Of a stretch of DNA of 64,000 bases, positions 53,756 to 63,626 are shown piece by piece. The notes beneath the pieces were generated by a model. The model had not been told where the DNA came from. It did not search any database and saw only the letters and a program-made list of their open reading frames with translations. The position numbers and the translations under genes were made by a program. Where the stretch lies: assembly GCA_937928405.1 (NCBI GenBank), contig CALFWZ010000156.1, forward strand, positions 1-64,000. The letters are read 5' to 3'. Source of the DNA: an uncultured Saprospiraceae bacterium. GTDB taxonomy: Bacteria; Bacteroidota; Bacteroidia; Chitinophagales; Saprospiraceae. Each line of letters starts with the position of its first letter. Positions within the stretch are counted from its first letter, which is position 1.

Positions 53756-53845
53756 TACCTTTCGTGTTTTTTTAAGCTATAGTATTAGGCGAATACCGAA
53801 AAGCCTTAAAGTTTACTTGATCTCCAGTGTCTGTCACACATGGTC
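53756..53845 (+). promoter_or_regulatory. Conserved leader, copy 2
   Basis: 90-bp block differing at 3 positions from 51862-51951. Confidence 0.75.
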
Positions 53846-53921
53846 CTGATATTCTTATGAAATTGATTTATTAAATGGTTAAACTTTTAAACAGAGTAGG
53901 CTCATTTCAAAATTTTATTTT

Positions 53922-55067
53922 ATGAAAATTAACACACTGTTTATGATGTTGTTCTTATTTTTAGGAACACTTCAACTTCAAAGTCAAATCAGCACTGGTC
54001 CCATTGATCCCGTCAGAGCTTGTGCAAGCATTTCTGTCATGGATCAAGTTTGTAATGAGGATGGTACCGTGACGATTTCTTTTAGGGTTACCAATAACAC
54101 AGCTTCAACCGCAACGTATGTAAATGTCTTCGCTGGTTCTACGTTAGTTGGTTCCTCCAACTCACCGATTGGACCATATTCAACTGGTGTGGCACTTTAC
54201 ACCTATACTGGTGCAACTCCAGGTACCGTACAATGTTTTGAAATTTACCTCTATAATAGAAGAGGAAGAATTTGTCGACAAAGAGCTTGTGTAAGAATTC
54301 AAAATTGTTGTACTGCAACCTGTGATGATTTTACTTTTACATCTACCGCAAATAATAATTTTAACATTGGCGTACCAATAGTTTCTAATGTTACGGCATC
54401 TATAGGAGTCACTCTTGATGCGCTTAGGGTGCCTGATTCAGTATGGGTAACGGTAAATAATGTCACGGTCTTAGGTTTTTCAGCTGGTGCCCCAGTATGT
54501 CCTGGTCCTACAGGGTTAGTCGTTGGGCCACAATATTTTACCGTCCAACCTTGCGATGTAGTAGTATTTAATGTGTTGGGTGATCATTGTAACCTGGCAG
54601 CTAGTTATTGGGAATTGTATGTTGAATGCAGACCGCGTAGATTGACCAGTGGAGGTGCAGGAGATATAGGGAAAGGTAATGTGGTTACAAATCCTTACAG
54701 CCATATGTCAGAAGCTGAATTAATCGAGACTGAAAGGAGTTTACTTGGCTTGCCTTCACAAGAGCAAGCGGATCTAAATTCAGAGGATGCTGATAGCGGT
54801 TCTGCTGAATTAGGTGCAACTACTGGAGCCCTCAAGATCTTCCCGAATCCTGTAAATGATGTATTGAATATCACTAACTATAATCAAGAGATTAATTATT
54901 CAGAGGTAAGAGTAATAGACGGCGCAGGTCGAACTATGATGCTTCAGAATATGTCAGGAATGCTTGATTTACGAATGGATGCAAGTGCACTTCAATCAGG
55001 TATTTACTTTATAGAAGTCACAGACGATGAGGGTAATCGAGTCGTCGAGAAATTTATAAAATTATAA
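53922..55067 (+). CDS. Secreted protein with T9SS type A sorting domain (paralog 2)
   Basis: MKINTLF.MLFLFLGTLQLQSQI N-terminus and LKIFPNPVNDVLNITNYNQ...EVTDDEGNRVVEKFIKL C-terminus shared with paralog 1. Confidence 0.9.
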   Translation: MKINTLFMMLFLFLGTLQLQSQISTGPIDPVRACASISVMDQVCNEDGTVTISFRVTNNTASTATYVNVFAGSTLVGSSNSPIGPYSTGVALYTYTGATPGTVQCFEIYLYNRRGRICRQRACVRIQNCCTATCDDFTFTSTANNNFNIGVPIVSNVTASIGVTLDALRVPDSVWVTVNNVTVLGFSAGAPVCPGPTGLVVGPQYFTVQPCDVVVFNVLGDHCNLAASYWELYVECRPRRLTSGGAGDIGKGNVVTNPYSHMSEAELIETERSLLGLPSQEQADLNSEDADSGSAELGATTGALKIFPNPVNDVLNITNYNQEINYSEVRVIDGAGRTMMLQNMSGMLDLRMDASALQSGIYFIEVTDDEGNRVVEKFIKL

Positions 55068-55098
55068 CTAAATAATTTTATTAAAGATAAATTTTTAG

Positions 55099-55134
55099 AT
55101 AGGGTAGAAGCATTGCTTCTGCCCTATTTTTTTT
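55099..55134 (+). terminator. Rho-independent terminator
   Basis: ATAGGGTAGAAGCA tt TGCTTCTGCCCTAT TTTTTT. Confidence 0.9.
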
Positions 55135-55146
55135 AACAACGGTCCA

Positions 55147-55527
55147 TCAGATAGAACGAATGCTAAAATTTAATCGTGTCATATTTAATAGAAAAACCAA
55201 CCATAAGGATAGGTTTAAAATCAACTCCATACCCATGCTTTCAATGGGGGTGAATATTGAAATAATTATCAAGGTAAGATGAAGGATAGAAAGGAGGAAA
55301 TTAGTTTTTTGTTTTTGAAATAATAATATTCCATATCCAAGATTAAAAATAAGTAGACTAGTAAAAAAAGAAGGAATATAACGAGACAAAGCCATAATTG
55401 GATCCCAACCCCAACCAATATATCTTTTTAAGGTCCAATTTGCCTTACCTTCAGGATAAAGTCATATCGCTATAGTTATTCCAAAAATAATCCAGAACAT
55501 ATTTTTTTGAATTACTTGCTTTATCAT
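55147..55527 (-). pseudogene. Small membrane protein ORF interrupted by one in-frame TGA
   Basis: From ATG at 55527: MIKQVIQKNMFWIIFGITIAI*LYPEGKANWTLKRYIGWGWDPIMALSRYIPSFF...; TGA at 55464-55462, same frame continues to stop at 55147. Confidence 0.65.
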
Positions 55528-55636
55528 TTATCGCTGCTTTAAAATTTTGATTACCCAGGAAAAGTTCAAAGAATTAGTAAAATAAAATTAACTTTAGCCT
55601 CACAAACTTCAAAATCAAAATTAAAATTATTCCATT

Positions 55637-56212
55637 ATGAAGCGAAGAGATGTTTTAAAATATACTGCGCTTGCTACCGGAACTATTTTGTCCGCTCCAT
55701 TGATTGCTGGTATTCTTACTGGCTGTCGATCTGAGGTGGCGGTCGTAGATCCGTACAAACCCATTTTTTTTAATGAGCAAGAATTTTCTATCATAGAACA
55801 AATCATTGATATTATTCTACCAAAAACAGATAGTCCGTCCGCCTCAGAAGTTGGTGTGCAAAATATTATGGATACCATGATTGGTTCTACCTATAATTCG
55901 GAAGATCAAATCAAATGGAAAAATAATTTTCTAGCCTTATTGACTAAACTAAATAACAATCCAGAGGATCTTGAATCTAAAAATGTAAAGAAAAATGTGA
56001 CGCTAGAAAATTTTGAAAAACTACGGACAGAGGTTTATGAAACAGAAATTCCAGTCAAAGCTGCCATTGCTGATCTTCGTCAACAAACCATTGCTTATTA
56101 TTTATCAACAGAAGAAATCTCAACAAATTTTTTAAATTATTTACCCGTACCCGGTCAATACGAATCTTGTATTACGGTGGCTGAGATGGGAGGAAAAGCT
56201 TGGGCATTATGA
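55637..56212 (+). CDS. Gluconate 2-dehydrogenase subunit 3 family protein
   Basis: MKRRDVLKYTALATGTILSAPLIAGILTGC; FNEQEFSIIEQIIDIILPKTDSPSASEVGV. Confidence 0.92.
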   Translation: MKRRDVLKYTALATGTILSAPLIAGILTGCRSEVAVVDPYKPIFFNEQEFSIIEQIIDIILPKTDSPSASEVGVQNIMDTMIGSTYNSEDQIKWKNNFLALLTKLNNNPEDLESKNVKKNVTLENFEKLRTEVYETEIPVKAAIADLRQQTIAYYLSTEEISTNFLNYLPVPGQYESCITVAEMGGKAWAL

Positions 56213-57921
56213 ATTTTAATTCTAAAGGAAAAGAGGAAAATACGTTTGATGCGATTGTGGTCGGATCTGGCATCAGTGGTGGATTTGCTGCCATGGAACT
56301 TTGTAAAAAAGGTTATAAAACTTTAGTGATCGAAAGAGGTCGTTTGGTTAAACACGGGGAATATCCAACTGCAAGTATGGACCCGTGGGAACTACCGTCT
56401 CAAAATGTAGTCAGTGCAGAGGAAATTGCTGCCCATTATTTCAAGCAGGATCGCTTACACTGGTGGGTCAACCAAGATAATAAACATTGGATCAATAAGG
56501 ACGACGAATATCCTTATGAGGAGGTCAATCGTTTTGATTGGATTCGAGGTCACCATGTGGGTGGTCGCTCCATTATGTGGGGTAGGCATTGCTACCGTTG
56601 GAGTGATATAGATTTTACTGCTAATGCCAAAGAAGGAATTGCCGTCGATTGGCCGATTCGATACAAAGACATTGAACCTTGGTATGATTACGTCGAAACC
56701 TTTGTCGGTATTGCTGGACAAAAAGAAGGATTGAAACAAGTTCCGGACGGAAAATTTTTACCTCCTTTTAAACTCAATTGTGTTGAACAACATATGCGAG
56801 AAAAAGTAAAAGCCGTATATCCAGAACGAATTATCACTCCAGGTAGGGTCGCCAATTTATCTGTTTATAAACCTGAAGTGCACAAAGGAACACGAGGTCA
56901 ATGCCAAACAAGAAATCGCTGTGTTCGGGGTTGCCCTTATGGTGCCTACTTTAGTAGTTTATCTGCTACCTTACCGGTAGCAGAAGCGACGGGAAACCTT
57001 TGGATGCGCGTTGATAGTATTGTTCAAGAAATAGTTTATGATAAAAAAACTGGGAAAGCTAGTGGTGTAAGAATTAAAGATACCAAAACGGGAGAAGAAC
57101 AAGAATTTTTTGCCCGCATCATTTTTTGTAATGCCAGTACCGTCGGAACTACTGCGATTTTGCTGAATAGTCGCTCAGAATCATTTCCTGATGGTCTCGG
57201 AAATAGCAGTGGTGAATTGGGACATAATATGATGGACCATCATTATGGAATGGGTATTTCAGCAAGGGTAGAAGGATTTGAGGATACCTACTATAAAGGC
57301 CGAAAACCGGTAGGATTTTATATTCCTAGATTTAGAAATATTGATAAAGCAACCAAACGAAAGGATTATCTGCGTGGTTTTGGTTACCAAGGAAATGCCT
57401 CTCGTGGTAATTTTGTTGCTCCGGATGTAATTGGTGCGCCATTAAAAGAAAATTTATTTAAGCCCGGACCTTACTATGTCTATATGACCTGTTTTGGGGA
57501 AATATTACCTTACCATGATAACAAGATGGTTTTGAATTTTGAAAAACTAGATCCCTTCGGAATGCCGATGATTAGTTTTGATGCTACCTTAAAGGAAAAT
57601 GAAAGAAAGTTACGACTGGATGGTATTTCCTGTGGGGAAGAGATGATGGAGGCAGCTGGTTTTAAAGATATCAAATCTTATAATGATCCCACTGCAGTTG
57701 GTGCTTGTATCCACGAAATGGGCACTGCTAGAATGGGACGAAGTAAAAAGACGAGTGTGCTCAATAAGTGGAACCAAATGCACGAAGTACCCAATGTTTT
57801 TGTGACAGATGGTTCTTGTATGACCAGTGCTGGAACTCAAAATCCAAGTATTACTTATATGGCATTAACAGCTCGGGCAGTTGATTATGCGGACAAGCAA
57901 GTTAAGGCTGGTAAGTTGTAA
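56212..57921 (+). CDS. GMC family oxidoreductase
   Basis: FDAIVVGSGISGGFAAMELCKKGYKTLVIERG, VGGRSIMWGRHCYRW, C-terminal CIHEMGTARMGR..FVTDGSCMTSAGTQNPSITYMAL; ATG at about 56209-56212 overlaps subunit 3 gene end. Confidence 0.94.
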   Translation, partial: NFNSKGKEENTFDAIVVGSGISGGFAAMELCKKGYKTLVIERGRLVKHGEYPTASMDPWELPSQNVVSAEEIAAHYFKQDRLHWWVNQDNKHWINKDDEYPYEEVNRFDWIRGHHVGGRSIMWGRHCYRWSDIDFTANAKEGIAVDWPIRYKDIEPWYDYVETFVGIAGQKEGLKQVPDGKFLPPFKLNCVEQHMREKVKAVYPERIITPGRVANLSVYKPEVHKGTRGQCQTRNRCVRGCPYGAYFSSLSATLPVAEATGNLWMRVDSIVQEIVYDKKTGKASGVRIKDTKTGEEQEFFARIIFCNASTVGTTAILLNSRSESFPDGLGNSSGELGHNMMDHHYGMGISARVEGFEDTYYKGRKPVGFYIPRFRNIDKATKRKDYLRGFGYQGNASRGNFVAPDVIGAPLKENLFKPGPYYVYMTCFGEILPYHDNKMVLNFEKLDPFGMPMISFDATLKENERKLRLDGISCGEEMMEAAGFKDIKSYNDPTAVGACIHEMGTARMGRSKKTSVLNKWNQMHEVPNVFVTDGSCMTSAGTQNPSITYMALTARAVDYADKQVKAGKL

Positions 57922-57977
57922 TGGTTTTAAAAATATTTAAAGTACTAACCATCTCGATTGCCTCCTGACGCTTAGAT

Positions 57978-58649
57978 TTAATTCGGATGAATCATTCCTT
58001 GTAGTACTTTATTCAAGGAATTAATAGCTTTGCCAATATCCCAATTTTCTTTATTTCGAGGCTCGACATAATTTGAAATGCTGCGAATTTGAAAAAATGG
58101 CGTTCCGGTCATTAAGGATGCGTAGTGAACGGCGGCACCCTCCATGCTCTCTAAATCTACGGGATATTTTTTTTGAATTTTCGAGATGCTAGCGGTGGTT
58201 CCATGAACTGTTTGGACAGTAATGGCCGTCGCTGTTGGTAAGAAATTTTGCCCTGCTGCGGCAGGATTAATTAACCAACTATCTTGAAATGGTGGCGTAT
58301 TGGGAGCGGGCATCTCTAGTTCGAAAACATCCACAAAATTTCCATCTGCTTCTTCGACTCCAAGATCTCCGAATCGGTCTTTCTCAACTAAGAATACATC
58401 TCCTATTTTTAATGTTTTTGAAAAACTACCTGCAATTCCGGCGTTAATCAATAGATTGGTTTTTACCCGTCCTAAATATTGTCCAAGAGCAAAAGCAGTA
58501 GCAGTCGTACCGACTCCAGTGATTAAAATCTGAACGGTCGTTTCTCCTTTTATGAAAGTTAGTTGGTCTTTGGAGTGAAAATTGTCGGCTAGAAATTGAC
58601 GAGTAGGTTCGATCTCAAAGAGGGTAGCAGCGACGATGGTTAGGTGCAT
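57978..58649 (-). CDS. mqnB: Futalosine hydrolase
   Basis: MHLTIVAATLFEIEPTRQFL, VQILITGVGTTATAFALGQYL, LLINAGIAGSFSKTLKIGDVFLVEKDRFGDLG, LESMEGAAVHYA. Confidence 0.9.
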   Translation of the reverse strand: MHLTIVAATLFEIEPTRQFLADNFHSKDQLTFIKGETTVQILITGVGTTATAFALGQYLGRVKTNLLINAGIAGSFSKTLKIGDVFLVEKDRFGDLGVEEADGNFVDVFELEMPAPNTPPFQDSWLINPAAAGQNFLPTATAITVQTVHGTTASISKIQKKYPVDLESMEGAAVHYASLMTGTPFFQIRSISNYVEPRNKENWDIGKAINSLNKVLQGMIHPN

Positions 58650-58686
58650 GAATTAACGATTGGTTGATGGATTAATAAGAAGAAAA

Positions 58687-59520
58687 TTATCTTTTCTTTT
58701 TTTGTATTGAATTTTTTAATCCATATCGAATCCCAATGCCAGGGCTTAAGCCAAGCACCTGATGATAGGTAGTCGCAATATCGATGTTAAATTGATCACT
58801 AATCCGAAATCCTAAACCGAAAGTTGCCAGCGTTGGATTTGCGGCCCCACCAACTCTAAGACTTACAACAGGGTGAATATGGTATTCTATTCCGGCTCGA
58901 ATAGAGAGATCCGTATCGATGCCTTTTTCAACTTCTCCGTTAAAGGTTACTTTCTTTGATGGATGATAACTAAAGCCTATTCCTAATAATCCAGGAACAT
59001 CTTCCTCCTCCGAAATGGTTACTCTCATCGGGCTAAAGATTCTAGCACCCACAGTCAATTCTTTATTGATAGGGGCAACAAAACCAATTTCAAAAGTAAA
59101 AATAGCTGCGCTACCATAGTCTGTAATCCGGGTATTTAAAAAATCAAACTGAACGCCCATGGAGAGTTTGTCAAATAATTTTCTGGCATAAGAAAGACCA
59201 ACCTTTTGCTCATTATAGTCTGTAATCCCATAGTTTTGAATGGTCAATCCGAAGGTTCCAGATCCTAAAGAGTGGGCTGCGCCCACTGCGAGATTACTGA
59301 TGCCTGTACCAACGAAGCGTTGCTCACCAAAAACCGCGAATTGAGTTCCTTCTAAAAAGGCCAATCCTGCGACGTTGCTAAAAATACTGTGAATATCTTG
59401 ATTGCTTACACCAGTATTTCCCATCCCGACACCACGAGCACCGGCTGGTAGCGGAGATCCATTTTGCGCGATGATGGTTATTCCGAGTAAAAGGAAAAAC
59501 GAGGTTATGAGTAGTTTCAT
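58687..59520 (-). CDS. PorV/PorQ-like outer-membrane beta-barrel protein
   Basis: Signal peptide; GARGVGMGNTGVSNQDIHSIFSNVAGLAFLEGTQFAVFGEQRF. Confidence 0.65.
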   Translation of the reverse strand: MKLLITSFFLLLGITIIAQNGSPLPAGARGVGMGNTGVSNQDIHSIFSNVAGLAFLEGTQFAVFGEQRFVGTGISNLAVGAAHSLGSGTFGLTIQNYGITDYNEQKVGLSYARKLFDKLSMGVQFDFLNTRITDYGSAAIFTFEIGFVAPINKELTVGARIFSPMRVTISEEEDVPGLLGIGFSYHPSKKVTFNGEVEKGIDTDLSIRAGIEYHIHPVVSLRVGGAANPTLATFGLGFRISDQFNIDIATTYHQVLGLSPGIGIRYGLKNSIQKKKR

Positions 59521-59812
59521 AAAAGAAAAGGTGATAACTTTTGAATAGGGTAAATATAGGAAATGTTTATCGAATAGGTATAGAGAGTTGGATTATTAAG
59601 AATTATAATGAGCTTAAACTAGAATGATTTCTTTAAAATATTTTACTCAGTTGAAGTTTTCTTTATATTTTTTTATGAAAAAATCTCTCCCATTACTTAA
59701 AATAAAAATCCAAATTTGTCCAATAATCCCATTACAGATTATGGTCTAATATTTATTCTGAAACTTTGACTCAAAAATAGGAGTTAAAAGAAGAAATTCT
59801 CTATCATATTTC

Positions 59813-59820
59813 TACCTTTG
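59813..59820 (+). promoter_or_regulatory. Putative Bacteroidota -7 element (TACCTTTG)
   Basis: Matches TAnnTTTG, directly before the track start at 59823, favouring ATG at 59880. Confidence 0.5.
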
Positions 59821-59879
59821 TCTTGGTTGGAAATTCTTTCATTAATTTTCTAGACAAAAAAATTAAATTCAATAAAATT

Positions 59880-61550
59880 ATGGCCTCAGATATCGAAATT
59901 GCTCGGACCATTCCCTTAAAACATATTGCTAAAATTGCGGAACAACTAGCGCTGAAAGAAGATCAGTTGGAGTTCTATGGAAAATATAAAGCGAAACTAC
60001 CTTTATCTTTAATTGATTCGGATCGCATCAAAAAAAATAAATTGATCTTGGTTTCTGCTTTAAGTCCTACGCCAGCTGGAGAGGGGAAAACAACGATGTC
60101 GATTGGTTTGACCCAAGGATTAAACCGGATTGGTAAACCGACCACGGTGGTACTTCGAGAACCCTCCTTAGGTCCAGTGTTTGGTATTAAAGGAGGCGCA
60201 GCCGGAGGTGGTTATTCCCAAGTGCTTCCGATGGAAGATATCAATCTTCATTTTACAGGAGATTTTTCGGCCATTGAAAAAGCACATAATTTATTGGCAG
60301 CTTTGATTGATAATAATATTCAAAGTAAAACAAGATCCATAGGTATTGATCCTAGAACGGTATTATGGAAACGCGTGATGGATATGAATGATCGCACACT
60401 CCGAAAAGTAGTAGTAGGACTTGGCGGTACGGGAAGTGGTATTCCACGAGAGACAGGATTTGATATTACCGCTGCTTCTGAGATCATGGCCATCCTATGT
60501 TTAGCTAATTCTCGTACCGATTTGAAAGAACGTCTTGGAAATATCTTTGTTGGGTTTACTCGAGAACGTAAGCCCGTTTATGCTCGTGAGTTGAATGCCC
60601 ATGGAGCGATGGCAGCGCTGCTGAAAGATGCAATCCAACCAAACCTTGTCCAAACAATTGAGGGTAACCCTGCTATTATCCACGGTGGACCTTTTGCGAA
60701 TATTGCGCAAGGAACCAACTCCGTACTTGCCACAAGGATGGGATTGTCCCTATCTGATTACGTGGTGACGGAAGCGGGATTCGGGGCTGATCTGGGAGCA
60801 GAGAAATTTCTAAATATTAAATGTCAAAGTGCAGGTTTAGCTCCAGAAGCTGTGGTGATTGTGGCTACGATCCGAGCTTTAAAATATCATGGTGGTGTAG
60901 ATCTAAAATCATTAAAGGAACCTAATCCCACAGCTGTCCAAAAAGGGTTGGTTAATTTGGAAAAACATTTAGAAAATATTCAACAGTTTGGTATTCAACC
61001 TGTGGTAGCTATCAATGAATTTATTGGTGATACGGATGCAGAGATTGCTGTAGTACGAAGAGGTTGTCAAGCTAAGGGCGTGAAAGCGGTGGTGGCTAAA
61101 GTTTGGGCGGAAGGTGGTAAAGGGGCAGAAGACTTGGCGCGAGCGGTAGTTGATAGTATTGAAAGTGGGAATAATAAATTTAAACCACTATATGATTGGA
61201 AGAGTTCCGTAGAAGGAAAAATCTTAACGATTGCTACAAAAATTTATGGAGCCTCTAAAGTAGAATATAGTTCTAGAGCTCGACGTGATTTGCGAAGAAT
61301 AGACAAATTAGATTTGAATGAATTACCAATTTGTATGGCAAAAACACAGAAATCTTTATCAGACGATCCGAAGAAAATTGGACGCCCGGAGGATTTCACT
61401 ATTACGGTTCGAGAAATTGAAATTGCCGCTGGTGCCGGATTTTTAATTCCAATAACTGGGGATATGATGCGGATGCCAGGCTTACCAGCGACTCCATCTG
61501 CTGAGTTAATTGATATTGATGAGGATGGACAGATTAGTGGATTGTTTTAA
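59880..61550 (+). CDS. fhs: Formate--tetrahydrofolate ligase
   Basis: TPAGEGKTTMSIGLTQGLNRIGKPTTVVLREPSLGPVFGIKGGAAGGGYSQVLPMEDINLHFTGD; ATG at 59880 (MASDIEIART) preferred. Confidence 0.98.
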   Translation: MASDIEIARTIPLKHIAKIAEQLALKEDQLEFYGKYKAKLPLSLIDSDRIKKNKLILVSALSPTPAGEGKTTMSIGLTQGLNRIGKPTTVVLREPSLGPVFGIKGGAAGGGYSQVLPMEDINLHFTGDFSAIEKAHNLLAALIDNNIQSKTRSIGIDPRTVLWKRVMDMNDRTLRKVVVGLGGTGSGIPRETGFDITAASEIMAILCLANSRTDLKERLGNIFVGFTRERKPVYARELNAHGAMAALLKDAIQPNLVQTIEGNPAIIHGGPFANIAQGTNSVLATRMGLSLSDYVVTEAGFGADLGAEKFLNIKCQSAGLAPEAVVIVATIRALKYHGGVDLKSLKEPNPTAVQKGLVNLEKHLENIQQFGIQPVVAINEFIGDTDAEIAVVRRGCQAKGVKAVVAKVWAEGGKGAEDLARAVVDSIESGNNKFKPLYDWKSSVEGKILTIATKIYGASKVEYSSRARRDLRRIDKLDLNELPICMAKTQKSLSDDPKKIGRPEDFTITVREIEIAAGAGFLIPITGDMMRMPGLPATPSAELIDIDEDGQISGLF

Positions 61551-61703
61551 AAATATGATCTAGCAATTTGTGAAAATTATTCTTGCATAGCGCAGAAAAT
61601 GGAAGCATTTAATAAAGGGCAAAAAACGCTTTGAAGGTGTCGATTTTCGGAATTAAATTTTTTTAAATGCTACATAAATTATTTTTAGAAGAACTTTCTT
61701 CTG

Positions 61704-62702
61704 CTAAATTTGTAATTCTATTTTGGTCAACTCAATATTGATTTTATTTTCACCTGAAAACTTCATAATCGTTTTTCGGAGACAGGAAATTTTTAAGGGG
61801 ATACCAGGATAATAATAATATTGATAAGTATTGATATCCTGTATATCAAACTTCGACTCTTTAAGCGCCGTTTGCATATCTTCATTCTGCTCATCGCTTT
61901 TGGCAACTCTAATAAAAAAATCTTTCAGAAATCTTTTTGTGTCCTCAGAATTAAGCGTCCGACCTTGTTCGAGAATGCAAAAGGAATTTTCATAATCTAC
62001 CGAATCGACAAATAATAATACATCTGATCGAATTGGGTCACCTCCTAAAGCATTTGGCATATCTTCTTCGTAAAAAATCGTGTCAACTGCTGAGAATTCT
62101 ACGCCAAAAGGAAAGTGGAAATATTGAAGTTCCTTTAATAAATGAGATTCGATTCCCTCTTTGCTTTCATAAAGATTCATCATGGGTCGTATAACTTTCA
62201 ACATATCTGAACGAGATACATCTTCTTCAGCAGATATTTCTTCAATGAGAACTGAAAACATGGATTTCATCGCTTTTGATACTTCTTCCCAATTTTCGAT
62301 GGTAATAAATTCTCCTACTTCATTTGTTTTGTAAATTATTTCAGTAATATTGAACTCATTCACTTTTTTGATGATTTGTACAGGTAGTTGTAATTCAGTG
62401 AGTGGCGTCTTATAGGTCCACTTAATTCGATAATTGGTCTCCGTAGAATCTAGGACAGTAAATCTAGCGATATAGGAAGAAGAGTCATTTCTAATAAGTT
62501 CATCTTCGTTCCATCTTTTCTTTATTTTGGTAATTTTAAAATCGTAGACGTCACCTACTTCCCAATATGCAACAAAAGGGATCCCAGGAGGGATAGAATC
62601 TGAATCATATGCTCCTAAATTAACGATAAGAGAATCCGTTTGTCCGATAATAAAAGAAACGCCAGACCAAAAGAAAAATGGAATTATTAAAATAAATTTC
62701 AT
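61704..62702 (-). CDS. Secreted hypothetical protein
   Basis: 332 aa with signal peptide; family not recognised. Confidence 0.7.
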   Translation of the reverse strand: MKFILIIPFFFWSGVSFIIGQTDSLIVNLGAYDSDSIPPGIPFVAYWEVGDVYDFKITKIKKRWNEDELIRNDSSSYIARFTVLDSTETNYRIKWTYKTPLTELQLPVQIIKKVNEFNITEIIYKTNEVGEFITIENWEEVSKAMKSMFSVLIEEISAEEDVSRSDMLKVIRPMMNLYESKEGIESHLLKELQYFHFPFGVEFSAVDTIFYEEDMPNALGGDPIRSDVLLFVDSVDYENSFCILEQGRTLNSEDTKRFLKDFFIRVAKSDEQNEDMQTALKESKFDIQDINTYQYYYYPGIPLKISCLRKTIMKFSGENKINIELTKIELQI

Positions 62703-62836
62703 CAGATTAAAATGTGTATTCGTTGTTTTGAAAATTGTTTTGTAGATTCATGTAAATATACTTGAAATTTTTCTCCTTATATAAAATCAACACATATGAT
62801 GAAGGTTTTATGATCATATACATTAAATGAAATAAA

Positions 62837-63436
62837 ATGCAAAAAGAAGCTAAAAAGATTCATTGGGATGTCTCCTTAGTGATCGCGTTGGTAGCGGTTT
62901 TTATTAGTACCATTACGGCTTTTATTAACTTTCAAGAATCGAGAATTATGATGGAGCAACAACAACTTTTTGCTACCCAGCAAGAAGCATCTGTCTGGCC
63001 TTTTTTAGATAACAGATCCTTTAATATATACAATGGAGATTCAATTGTAGTTTTTAGATATATCATAAAAAACAAGGGGATAGGACCAGCTATTATAGAT
63101 GAAGTGATTTATAAATATGATGGAAAACCTTTCGAGCAATATGAATTTTATCAAGTACTTCGCGATCGTTACGGAAATCAAGTAACTGTAGAGCAAAATC
63201 AAAACGCTTCCTTAAATAGGGTAGTCCTTGCCCCTGGAGAGTCACATACTGTTATTACCGAAGAATTGAAAACTAAACATGATTCTGTTCAATTAGATCT
63301 AATAGTAAATGAAATTAATGAACTTTATCAATTAGAATATTGCTATTGTTCTGTTTATGGAAAGTGTTGGTCTGTAAAAGGAAAGGAAGTCGTCCAAGCG
63401 AATGGTGATTGTGAATTTAGGAAGGATATTCGTTAA
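62837..63436 (+). CDS. Membrane-anchored hypothetical protein
   Basis: 199 aa, N-terminal TM followed by an extracytoplasmic domain. Confidence 0.65.
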   Translation: MQKEAKKIHWDVSLVIALVAVFISTITAFINFQESRIMMEQQQLFATQQEASVWPFLDNRSFNIYNGDSIVVFRYIIKNKGIGPAIIDEVIYKYDGKPFEQYEFYQVLRDRYGNQVTVEQNQNASLNRVVLAPGESHTVITEELKTKHDSVQLDLIVNEINELYQLEYCYCSVYGKCWSVKGKEVVQANGDCEFRKDIR

Positions 63437-63498
63437 ACGTTGACTGCTTTCTTTATTTTTAAAAATAGGTGTCATCCCGAATTTTCTTTAGGAATATA

Positions 63499-63543
63499 TT
63501 GCTGGTTAGCACTCTTTTACATAAAAAGAAGACTAACCAGCAA
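63499..63543. repeat. Inverted repeat between convergent genes (terminator-like)
   Basis: TTGCTGGTTAG (63499-63509) and CTAACCAGCAA (63533-63543). Confidence 0.6.
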
Positions 63544-63626
63544 AAAAAGCTGTGCTGAATTGTGAATCATCGGATTAAAGGATGATGGCAAAATTGAGAA
63601 AGACCATGCTAAGGCAGTTCCTCCCG

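Noticed and set aside
59521-59879. Riboswitch upstream of fhs
   Set aside because: No clear conserved hairpin or known tetrahydrofolate-riboswitch-like motif visible by eye; only a promoter-like TACCTTTG.
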